Shown here: positions 56,703 to 64,000 of the stretch, in pieces
Position numbering within the stretch: the stretch's first letter is position 1
How the letters are laid out: each line of letters begins with the position of its first letter
Source of the DNA: Vibrio variabilis
GTDB taxonomy: Bacteria; Pseudomonadota; Gammaproteobacteria; Enterobacterales; Vibrionaceae
DNA length: 64,000 bases
Reading direction: 5' to 3'
NCBI RefSeq assembly: GCF_003263785.1
Contig: NZ_JYJK01000073.1
Span: 186,001 to 250,000 of the forward strand
Notes under the pieces: generated by a model
Databases searched by the model: none
Told to the model about the DNA's origin: nothing
What the model saw: the letters and a program-made list of their open reading frames with translations, nothing else
Made by a program: the position numbers and the translations under genes

Positions 56703-58068
56703 TGGCAGACCAAGCAACGCACCTGCGCAGCGAGGGAGATGTGAACAACACTCCGGCGCGTGAAGAGTGGAATCAACAAATACAAGACGACGCGACCCAA
56801 GCACTGCTGAAACGCGATGCTGATGTCTTCTTGCATCAATCCATGTCAACGCCCTGCCTAGACTCACTAGAAGCGGCGGAAGGGATTTATATCCAAGATA
56901 CACGTGGAAAGCGCTACATGGACTTTCATGGCAACAATGTCCATCAACTTGGTTATGCCACCCACATGTCATCAAACGTGTAACGGAGCAGATGCATTCG
57001 CTGCCCTTCTCGCCGCGCCGTTTTACCAACGAAACAGCGGTCAAATGTGCAGAAAAGCTTACCGAGATCTGCGGTGGAGAACTCAACCGAGTGCTGTTTG
57101 CGCCCGGTGGCACCTCTGTGGTTGGAATGGCGCTCAAGCTGGCACGCTATATCACCGGCAATTACAAAGTCGTGTCTTTGTGGGACTCATTTCATGGTGC
57201 ATCACTTGATGCGATTTCAGTCGGTGGTGAAGCGTGTTTTCGTGAGGGCATGGGGCCACTCATGGCCGGTGTCGAACGCATTCCACCAGCAGTATCATAT
57301 CGAGGTGCCTTCCCTTCACAAGACGGAACCGATGTTCACTACGCTGACTATCTCGAATACGTGATTGAAAAAGAAGGCGGCATCGGCGCGTTTATCGCAG
57401 AAGGCGTTCGTAATACCGACGTGCAGGTACCCAGTAAGGCGTATTGGAAACGTATCCGCGAAATTTGCGACAAACACAATGTGCTGCTCATTATTGACGA
57501 TATTCCAAATGGCATGGGACGTAGTGGCGAATGGTTTACCTATCAGGCGTTTGACATTGAACCCGACATTCTTTGTATCGGCAAAGGATTTGGCGGCGGT
57601 TTGGTTCCTATCGCTGCGATGGTTACTAAAGACAAATACAACACGGCTGCGGAAATCTCTCTAGGTCACTACACGCATGAGAAAAGCGCCCTTGGATGCG
57701 CAGCGGCGCTTGCCACCATGGAAGCGATTGAGCAAGAACAGCTACTAGAAAAGACACGCAGAGACAGTGAATTTGTTAAAGCGCGTCTACTTCAAATGAA
57801 GCAGCAATACCCAATTATTGGCGATGTTCGTGGCATTGGTCTTTTGTGGGGAGTGGAACTTGTGAAAAATCACATCACCAAAGACAGAGCCTACGACGAA
57901 GCCGAGCAAGTTCTCTATCAATGTTTAAATCAAGGTCTGAGCTTTAAGGTGTCGCAAGGCAACGTCATTCAGCTTAGCCCTCCGCTGATTATTACCCGTG
58001 ACGAGCTAACCAAAGCACTCGACATCTTCGAGCAAGCTATTGCTCACGTATCGAACATAAAAAATTAA
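56702..58068 (+). CDS. pbfA: (R)-1-hydroxy-2-aminoethylphosphonate ammonia-lyase, PbfA (frameshifted)
   Basis: Restored length 455 residues. A class III aminotransferase-like PLP fold: YIQDTRGKRYMDFHGNNVHQLGYAHPHVIKRVTEQM after repair, then LFAPGGTSVVGMALKLARY, IIDDIPNGMGRSGEWF, and the PLP Lys in DILCIGKGFGGGLVPIAAMV. PbfA eliminates ammonia from R-1-hydroxy-AEP to give phosphonoacetaldehyde, which PhnX then uses. Position between phnW and phnX is the diagnostic context. One C missing at 56958-56959. Confidence 0.9.
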
Positions 58069-58086
58069 CTATTAAGGAATGACATC

Positions 58087-58905
58087 ATGTCTCACTCATC
58101 ACCGATTCAAGCCGTTATCTTCGACTGGGCTGGCACCATTGTTGACTTTGGTTCGTTCGCCCCGACTAGTATTTTTGTCGAAGCATTTAAGCAAGGCTTT
58201 GACTTAGAGATTTCTCTAGACGAAGCTCGCGAACCTATGGGCATTGGTAAATGGGATCACATTAAAGCAGTAGGCCAAATTCCAGCCGTAAAAGCACGTT
58301 GGGCAGCCCAATTTGGCCAAGAAATGCAAGACAGCGACGTTGATGCCATCTACGCTGCTTTCATGCCTCTTCAAAAAGCCAAAGTCGCGGATCACGCCGA
58401 GCCAATTCTTAACGCAGTAGAAGTTGTGAACGACCTAAAAGCCAAAGGCATCAAGATCGGCTCTTGCTCTGGCTACCCACGTCAAGTGATGGATGTATTG
58501 ATTCCAGTGGCTGCAGATTATGGCTATAAACCAGACTATGTCGTCGCAACGGATGACTTGCCGCAAGGCGGCCGCCCTGCTGCATTTATGGCACTGAAAA
58601 ATGTTATCGAGTTGGGCGCAACTAACGTCGGTGCTTGCGTAAAAGTGGATGATGCTGCACCCGGTATCGAAGAAGGCCACAATGCGGGCATGTGGACTGT
58701 GGGTCTGCTTCTTTCTGGCAACGAGGCTGGCCTTACCTTTGACCAATACCAAGCCGCTGATGAAGCAACGCTAACAGCAGCTCGCGAACGTGCACGCATC
58801 AAGCTTGGCAAGGCTTCACCTCATTATCTAGTGGATACGATTGCCGACCTTCCTGATGTGATTGCCGATATTGAGAAGCGTATTTTGGCTGGTGAACGTC
58901 CGTAG
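58087..58905 (+). CDS. phnX: Phosphonoacetaldehyde hydrolase (phosphonatase)
   Basis: 272 residues, HAD superfamily. Nucleophile Asp in [14 protein letters not shown], Schiff-base Lys in [12 protein letters not shown], and [21 protein letters not shown] as the C-terminal acidic loop. It hydrolyses phosphonoacetaldehyde to acetaldehyde and phosphate, the last step of AEP use. Third gene of the phnW-pbfA-phnX unit; terminator directly after. Confidence 0.97.
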   Translation: MSHSSPIQAVIFDWAGTIVDFGSFAPTSIFVEAFKQGFDLEISLDEAREPMGIGKWDHIKAVGQIPAVKARWAAQFGQEMQDSDVDAIYAAFMPLQKAKVADHAEPILNAVEVVNDLKAKGIKIGSCSGYPRQVMDVLIPVAADYGYKPDYVVATDDLPQGGRPAAFMALKNVIELGATNVGACVKVDDAAPGIEEGHNAGMWTVGLLLSGNEAGLTFDQYQAADEATLTAARERARIKLGKASPHYLVDTIADLPDVIADIEKRILAGERP

Positions 58906-58927
58906 TTTCAAGCTCATTCTAAAACGC

Positions 58928-58957
58928 AAAAGCTCACGACTAGTTCGTGAGCTTTTT
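58928..58957 (+). terminator. Terminator of phnW-pbfA-phnX
   Basis: AAAAGCTCACGA / TCGTGAGCTTTT perfect 12-base stem, 5-base loop, T6 run. Confidence 0.92.
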
Positions 58958-58960
58958 TGT

Positions 58961-59321
58961 TAAACTTTGGTATTTTAATGACAAAAATAACAACTGCGCT
59001 AGTTAAAGAATATACAAAAAATCAGCCACACCAAATGTAGATTTAATGACAAGGTTAAAACTAATTCTAGCTAACAACTCGATAAGCTTCACATATTATA
59101 AAGTTCCATAATAAGCAGCATACACTCTAACTAGTAGTATTGGTAATTTAGTAAACATTTAACTGAGACTTCTACTTATGATTTAACAATCTAGTTAGAG
59201 AATAAGTTTATTATTTTTTTCAGCGCAATTACCACTCCAATTTTAATGATACTACACGATTAAAATTATTTAGCTGAAAGCTCATGTACGGCTAGCGCAT
59301 CAAGCCAAAAAGGAACTTAAA
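58961..59321. other. AT-rich intergenic stretch, no gene seen
   Basis: About 360 bases of high A+T sequence between the phnX terminator and the FMN reductase gene. No reading frame with a plausible start and no hairpin of note on either strand. It may mark the border of a region gained later, since the next genes also have a different base use in places. Confidence 0.6.
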
Positions 59322-59914
59322 ATGAATATCACCATTATTGCTGGTAGCCAAAGGCCAAACTCTCAAAGCCTCAATGTGGCTAACTACCTCGCAACACTCG
59401 CTGACCAACACTTTGAACAGGTCAATGTTCTCGACCTGCATCAATTAAACTTACCTTTTTGGAATGAGGGGTGTGGCAAGGTAGCGAAGAATGGGCGCCA
59501 TTCGAGCCCATTAGACAGCAGCTAAACCAGTCGGATGCCTTTATTTTTATCACGCCAGAGTGGCATGGTATGGCAACGCCTTCACTAAAGAATTTTTTGA
59601 TGTTGACTACCGACGACGAGTTGGCACACAAAGCGGCGTTACTGGTAAGCGTCTCTGCTGGCATCAATGGCGTATACCCCATCAGCGAACTGCGTATGAC
59701 TGGTAATAAAAACAATCACGTCTGTTTTTTGCCAGACCATCTTATCTTTAGAAACTGCGAACAAATATTGACTGCAGATCACCAATGTACAGACAAAAAA
59801 CAACATGCTCGAAGCGAATATACACTCAAGTTACTTGCAGCCTATGCCAATGCTTTAGCCCCCGTACACCGAGACATGGTAAGTGCCGGTAAACCATTTC
59901 AATACGGAATGTAA
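59322..59914 (+). CDS. NADPH-dependent FMN reductase family protein (frameshifted)
   Basis: Restored length 197 residues. Flavodoxin-like start MNITIIAGSQRPNSQSLNVANYL (GSxRxxS), then VNVLDLHQLNLPFWNEGVWQGSEEW, DAFIFITPEWHGMATPSLKNFL (P-E-W/Y-H/N-x-x-x-P block). It binds FMN and reduces quinones or azo/nitro compounds with NAD(P)H. One G is missing from the G4 run at 59468-59471. Confidence 0.85.
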
Positions 59915-59963
59915 TTAATCACTGACTTTCAACCAGATGAAGCGTAATCGCAAGGAGAAATGG

Positions 59964-60917
59964 ATGAAGTATAGAGTAAAACAAAAAAATGAAGACTTTA
60001 GGGTATGCGAAGTTATTAATTTAGATATTGCCGATAGCCCTACTAACTATCGACTTTTTTGTTTAGTGAAAAGTGGCATTTCAACATTTAACGCTATAGA
60101 TATAATAAGCCAAGAATTTAACCTAGAGGAAGGTCAAATTGGCGTAGCCGGTTTAAAAGATGAGGAAGGAGTCACGCAGCAATATCTCACCATTGAAAGT
60201 CAGAAAGTCCCTAATAAATTTAAGGACAAAGATAGTGACTTCTGGCTTGAGTTATACCAAATTGGTTTCTCTAATAATAAAATCACTGTAGGCTCTAACC
60301 TTGGTAACGCATTTAAAATTGTCTTAAGAGGACTTGACGAAGAGGCTCAAAATGCCCTTACAAGTATTAATGAAACCCAGATTAGAATCCCGAATTACTA
60401 TGACAGCCAACGTTTCGGCTTGCCTGATCAACCCGCGCTGACACATCTGATCGGACAACACTATCTGGAAGGTAACCTCGACAAGTGCCTAGAATTCGCG
60501 CGTGAATCGGGCGTGCTAGCAAATAGAGAGGTCACTGTAGAAAACCTAGATTCTGTAATACCTATGCGCGAACGGGCTTTTTGGCTTTGTTCTCATGGCT
60601 CGTACATGTGGAATAAGAAGCTCAGTGAACTCATACGAGCAGAAGGCTTTGCTACCGCCTCTATCCGCATCGCAGACAACTGTTATTTTGCTCCAAACCA
60701 AGATGAGTTCGCCGCGCATAAGCTTCCGAATAAATTAGCCATAGACAAGTGGCGCGCAATCGATGGTGAAATTAAGAAACTTTCTGCAACAAGGGACTGC
60801 TTTATTTATTGCCATTTTAAGTCCAAACCTCTCGACTCTGAGAGCTGTGAGTTGCAGTTCACATTGCCAACCGGCAGCTATGCAACGATGGCAATAAAAG
60901 GCATTCTAGGTGTTTAG
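59964..60917 (+). CDS. TruD-family pseudouridine synthase paralogue
   Basis: 317 residues, shorter than housekeeping TruD (about 350). ATG at 59964 has AAGGAGAAATG before it. The catalytic Asp is present in VAGLKDEEGVTQQYLTI (G-x-K-D-x-x-A/G-x-T-x-Q), followed by IPNYYDSQRFG (N-Y-F/Y-x-x-Q-R-F-G) and FTLPTGSYATMAIKGIL at the C-terminus. The inserted TruD subdomain is reduced. Base use is AT-rich in the first half. The true truD is expected next to surE/ispF in gammaproteobacteria, so this is an extra copy whose RNA target may differ from tRNA-Glu U13. Confidence 0.85.
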   Translation: MKYRVKQKNEDFRVCEVINLDIADSPTNYRLFCLVKSGISTFNAIDIISQEFNLEEGQIGVAGLKDEEGVTQQYLTIESQKVPNKFKDKDSDFWLELYQIGFSNNKITVGSNLGNAFKIVLRGLDEEAQNALTSINETQIRIPNYYDSQRFGLPDQPALTHLIGQHYLEGNLDKCLEFARESGVLANREVTVENLDSVIPMRERAFWLCSHGSYMWNKKLSELIRAEGFATASIRIADNCYFAPNQDEFAAHKLPNKLAIDKWRAIDGEIKKLSATRDCFIYCHFKSKPLDSESCELQFTLPTGSYATMAIKGILGV

Positions 60918-61062
60918 TAGGCTTTAGCTTGGCACGGTCATCCTGTCAGCAAAACTAGTTCAAATGATGACCCTGTAAACAATTCTGTGTAACTCGTCTT
61001 TAAGAGTTGCGGTAGCCGCTCTCTTGGCTATCGCACTTTCCGCTCAAACCATTCACTTTTCA

Positions 61063-61497
61063 TCAGTTTGGCTTGACCTGGGCCAGTTTAAGGTAAGAGT
61101 GCAGTTCACCGTTCTTATGCTCAACCGCAGAGTGAATATTGACATTTGCATTGCCCACGACGCCAAAGGAATAGCGATTTTCCCCTTTGATGATTTCTAC
61201 ATACAAAATGCCATCAGCTAAGAACCACGTCCCCTTAGTTTCAAAGCGATCGAACAATCGGTACTCATGTAACGTGCCATCTGCATGAAACACCACTTCG
61301 GTGATATATCCCTCGGTGCATGTTTTGATCCAATGCGTGTCTGCTGCATCAATAGGAACAAGCTCTCGTTTACGGTTCTGCCATTCCTGAAACATAATAG
61401 GATCCACGGAATCCATTATCATTTGAGTTGGTAGTACTAGCTTTTTACCGCTTGATTCTCTGATATATAGTTGGCTTAAAAGTTGAGCTTTGTTCAT
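61063..61497 (-). CDS. Hypothetical protein
   Basis: 144 residues from ATG at 61497, with AAAGGAACC before it. A short N-terminal helix is followed by beta-rich sequence (TEGYITEVVFHADGTLHEYRLFDRFETKGTWFLADGILYVEII) that looks like a small barrel or lipocalin-like sheet; W and F are regularly spaced. No signal peptide. Family not recognised. It is 47 bases downstream of the nucleotidyltransferase stop and may be cotranscribed. Confidence 0.65.
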   Translation of the reverse strand: MNKAQLLSQLYIRESSGKKLVLPTQMIMDSVDPIMFQEWQNRKRELVPIDAADTHWIKTCTEGYITEVVFHADGTLHEYRLFDRFETKGTWFLADGILYVEIIKGENRYSFGVVGNANVNIHSAVEHKNGELHSYLKLAQVKPN

Positions 61498-61544
61498 ATA
61501 GGTTCCTTTCATCGGCCATGAATTAACACCAAAACTGAGGTGAA

Positions 61545-62314
61545 TCATGCCATCCATTTGTGTTTTACAAACTCGCTTAACTGCTCAAAAAGGTGGAGCG
61601 CATCGTTAGGGTTTATTGGATTACCCGTCGCAACATCATAAATTTTTCGAAACTCTTCAATATGACTCGGGTGATGTCGGATACAGGCCTCAAAACATTG
61701 TTCCAAATTTATGTACCAACTAAGGTCATGTTCAGCGACAAAATAGTAGCAGTTCGCAATAACTTCTTGCCGATAACTTTTTCAATGCCCTGTTCTTTAC
61801 CACTTAGTAGTTTGGGTATCATCTGTTCGGTGAACTTAAATAGGTCACCATTGAGCGCCATTGCAATATTATAACTTGGCTTTTGTGATTCAAACCCTTT
61901 CGACAGGTCATTACCCCAAATACAACAGCAACAGTGCTTAAGCCAAAACTGCCATCGGTAGTACTCATCGGCCTGCAATACCTCATCCACATGACCTATA
62001 TCCAGGTCGATCTTACTTACCTGTGTGTAACGCCTAGGAAAATCATCAGCCATACCCCTGAAAACCTGACGCTGTACGTTGTTTTGAGGGTGTTTGAGAA
62101 CCACGGATAGATCGAGATCAGACTTGCAAAGAACGGCATTGCCGCGACCAATACTCCCGTAAAGATAAATCCCATCTATTTGATCAGGAAATTTCGTTGT
62201 CAGCTCATTAACTGCGGCATCTACAACAATCTTAAATTCATCTTGAATATTTAAAGGCGAATAGACATTACGTATGTAGCCATGCTCGTCCAATCCATTG
62301 TCGAGTTGAATCAT
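61545..62314 (-). CDS. Nucleotidyltransferase, aminoglycoside adenylyltransferase-like (frameshifted)
   Basis: Restored length 256 residues from ATG at 62314. The Pol-beta fold site is IYLYGSIGRGNAVLCKSDLDLSVVL (GSxxRG...SDxDL), followed later by KIDLDIGHVDEVL. An alpha-helical C-terminal half contains VIANCYYFVAEHDLSWYINLEQCFEACIRHHP after repair. Frame is lost near 61763 (AAGTT, one G short). The architecture resembles ANT-type or KNTase-like proteins, but I see no proof of drug modification. It follows the GNAT gene on the same strand. Confidence 0.8.
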
Positions 62315-62328
62315 AGATTGTCCTTACC

Positions 62329-62826
62329 CTATAAAGGCTTCTTCAAACTCAATGTCACAAGATCATCGCTGTCGTACAAGACCTCAGATGACGGCTCCAT
62401 ACCCAGTTTTTTTAAGATCTTCAGAGACGGAACATTGGCCTTTACAGCAACGCCAAACACTTCATCTAGATAGTTGGTCAACACAAAGTCAATGGCCGCC
62501 TTTGCTGCCTCAAACGCGTAACCTCTGCCCTGATACTCGGGAAGCAAACCATAACGCACATCGTGATCTAGAGAGTCTAACAATTGCTCTACGCCTGCAT
62601 AACCAATCAGTACTTGGGGCTGCGCTTTCAACGTGATAGTAAAAGTCCCAAAGCCCTTTTCCCAGTGCGCTAATTTTTCGGTTACGTAATTGGCAATATA
62701 GTCCGACGAATAAGGCTCGCCACCGGGTAAGTATTTAACGATATCCGGATCTTGGAATAGCACACGATAAAGCTGTAGATCATCTTGTAGTGTGGGTCGG
62801 AGTACTAATCTTTCTGTTTCAATCAT
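62329..62826 (-). CDS. GNAT family N-acetyltransferase (RimJ/RimL-like)
   Basis: 165 residues from ATG at 62826 (MIETERLVLRP); alternatives are two and nine codons upstream. IETERLVLRPTLQDDLQLYRVLFQDPDIVKYLPGG is the RimL-type start. RYGLLPEYQGRGYAFEAAKAAIDFVLTNYLDEVFGVAVKANVPSLKILKKLGM carries the acetyl-CoA loop (Q-G-R-G-Y-A) and the N-x-x-S-x-x-x-x-x-K-x-G motif. Acceptor unknown. Confidence 0.9.
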   Translation of the reverse strand: MIETERLVLRPTLQDDLQLYRVLFQDPDIVKYLPGGEPYSSDYIANYVTEKLAHWEKGFGTFTITLKAQPQVLIGYAGVEQLLDSLDHDVRYGLLPEYQGRGYAFEAAKAAIDFVLTNYLDEVFGVAVKANVPSLKILKKLGMEPSSEVLYDSDDLVTLSLKKPL

Positions 62827-63076
62827 ATTCATTACCACGACACTTGATGCCAACTAAGGGGAGTGGGTACGTTTTCTGATTAGGTATATTGCAAAGCAAC
62901 AACCACTATTTCAAGTGATATTAGAGAGTGAGGCTGTCATCACCGACGTTTTGTCATATTGGCGTGATCTGAATTGATTTTGGCACGATCAGATGTCTCA
63001 TGGCGCTATTTGATTACCTATACTCATCCCATCAAATCACAACTTATACCTACAACATCACTCGGAGATCGGCATC

Positions 63077-63856
63077 ATGGCAAATACAGCACTCATCACT
63101 GGCGCATCAAGTGGCATTGGATTGGAGTTTGCGAAAATTCACGCGCAAAAAGGCGGCGACATGGTGTTGGTAGCACGCTCAGCCGACAAATTAGAAGCCC
63201 TAAAACAAGAGTTAGAGAATCAGTTCAAGATCAAGGTAACCGTCCTTCCTGCTGATCTATCAAAAGCGGATTCCGCGGCAAAAATCTTTGAACAAACCGA
63301 AGCGCAAGGACTTAAAATCGACACGCTAATCAATAACGCTGGTTTTGGTGGTCACGGATTATTCCATGAGCGCGAGCTTGTTGATGAGCAAGCTATGATG
63401 CAAGTTAACATGCTAACGCTGACTGATCTTACTCACTTCTACTTGAAAGGCATGGTTGAGCGCAATCAAGGACGTATTTTAAACGTTTCTTCTACCGCAT
63501 CGTTTATGCCCGGCCCCTTGCAAGCCGTTTACTACGCAACTAAGGCCTATGTTACTTCCTTTAGTCAGGCCATTGCCGAAGAAGTTAAAGACAACAACAT
63601 CACCGTTACAGCACTGTGTCCGGGCGCGGTTGCTACAGGGTTTGTCGAGGCAGCCAATCTTGAAGGTGTTGAGATCTTCGATAAAGCGAAGTCGCCGAAA
63701 TCAGTCGCAGAATGCGGCTACCAAGCGATGGAGAAAGGTGATTTGGTTGCCTTTAATGAATCAAGCCTCAAATTTATGCTCAACTGGATCGTCCCGTTGT
63801 TACCGCGAAGAATGGTGCTCAAGCTCTCTCGTCAAGCGATGGAGAAAAACGGATAA
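63077..63856 (+). CDS. Short-chain dehydrogenase/reductase
   Basis: 259 residues. TALITGASSGIGLEFAKI (NAD(P) site TGxxxGIG), LINNAGFGGHGLFHE (NNAG), and catalytic Ser, Tyr and Lys in VSSTASFMPGPLQAVYYATKAYV (S...YxxxK). YbbO/DltE-type classical SDR; substrate unknown. Upstream Shine-Dalgarno CGGAGATCGG. The AraC gene follows 56 bases later on the same strand. Confidence 0.92.
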   Translation: MANTALITGASSGIGLEFAKIHAQKGGDMVLVARSADKLEALKQELENQFKIKVTVLPADLSKADSAAKIFEQTEAQGLKIDTLINNAGFGGHGLFHERELVDEQAMMQVNMLTLTDLTHFYLKGMVERNQGRILNVSSTASFMPGPLQAVYYATKAYVTSFSQAIAEEVKDNNITVTALCPGAVATGFVEAANLEGVEIFDKAKSPKSVAECGYQAMEKGDLVAFNESSLKFMLNWIVPLLPRRMVLKLSRQAMEKNG

Positions 63857-63912
63857 TTGCCACCCTATATTGCACCAAGCCGATACTATGATTTGGAGAT
63901 AGACGTACCACT

Positions 63913-64000
63913 ATGAAACGAGCGAATAAATTTGTTATTCCACCGAACTGGAAGCTTCTGTTTCAAGATTTGGGTTTGAGTATCGAAGAGGTTCTTGCAT
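63913..64000 (+). CDS. AraC family regulator, N-terminus (partial at right edge)
   Basis: The first 29 residues are visible: MKRANKFVIPPNWKLLFQDL then GLSIEEVLA. Start pattern P-P-N-W-K-x-L-F-x-D-L-G resembles the sensor domain of one AraC subfamily (arabinose-binding-like) seen in vibrios. Too short for certainty; it may regulate the preceding SDR. Confidence 0.5.
   Translation, partial: MKRANKFVIPPNWKLLFQDLGLSIEEVLA

Noticed and set aside
695..62314. Reading the broken genes as true pseudogenes
   Set aside because: Single-base changes in runs, intact motifs on both sides and essential genes among them make sequence error far more likely.
1..64000. CRISPR array, tRNA, rRNA, integrase or transposase
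   Set aside because: I saw no regularly spaced repeats, cloverleaf-like genes or recombinase motifs in the window.

Overview
The window looks like part of a Vibrio genome, probably the second chromosome. The evidence is the gene set (a pyrC, nadE, phhAB, phn and Ula-type PTS complement typical of vibrios), moderate GC with AT-rich intergenic stretches, and closely packed operons with rho-independent terminators. The chromosome assignment is inferred from family knowledge and cannot be proved from this sequence.

Layout. 1-12000 holds housekeeping and metabolic genes: nfeD and a slipin, a PlsC-like acyltransferase, nadD-like and nadE, a MOSC/ferredoxin-reductase fusion, pyrC with an SD-sequestering leader, a thioesterase and a lone glucose-type EIIB. 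12200-20300 holds a RelB/ParE-type toxin-antitoxin pair, an M14 peptidase, an Omp85-like barrel, a YiaY-like alcohol dehydrogenase with its AraC neighbour, an outer-membrane protein and a periplasmic Ntn amidase. 20500-31600 holds an RND efflux pump, the phenylalanine hydroxylase pair phhA-phhB divergent from acetoacetyl-CoA synthetase, a glycosyltransferase, a DedA-LssY fusion and two coupled small genes. 31600-40200 holds a Ca/Na antiporter, an AlkD-like protein, an SDR/TetR divergent unit with two palindromic operators, a MalY/PatB enzyme, LhgO and a DHFR-like protein. 40180-45405 is an anaerobic sugar cluster: fructose-6-phosphate aldolase, glycyl-radical enzyme with its activase, and a DeoR regulator. 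It matches the E. coli ybiW/ybiY/fsa set and carries an FNR-like site. 47128-49112 is a complete ascorbate-type PTS (IIB, IIC, IIA). 50567-58905 is a 2-aminoethylphosphonate (AEP) regulon: phnR, a fused two-domain permease, phnT, phnS, and divergently phnW-pbfA-phnX. Three TGGT-N4-ACCA-like sites sit in front of its transcription units. 59300-64000 holds an FMN reductase, a shortened TruD paralogue, a nucleotidyltransferase, a GNAT, an SDR and the start of an AraC regulator.

How the genes work together. AEP is imported by PhnS/T/UV. It is transaminated by PhnW to phosphonoacetaldehyde, which PhnX hydrolyses to acetaldehyde and phosphate. PbfA feeds the hydroxylated analogue into the same route. 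Phe hydroxylation and acetoacetate activation are transcribed divergently, as the two ends of Phe/Tyr catabolism.

Caution on sequence quality. Nineteen otherwise intact genes carry 24 single-base frameshifts. Nearly all are one missing base in a short homopolymer or doublet. I read these as uncorrected sequencing errors and not as gene decay, and I report each such gene across its full restored extent.
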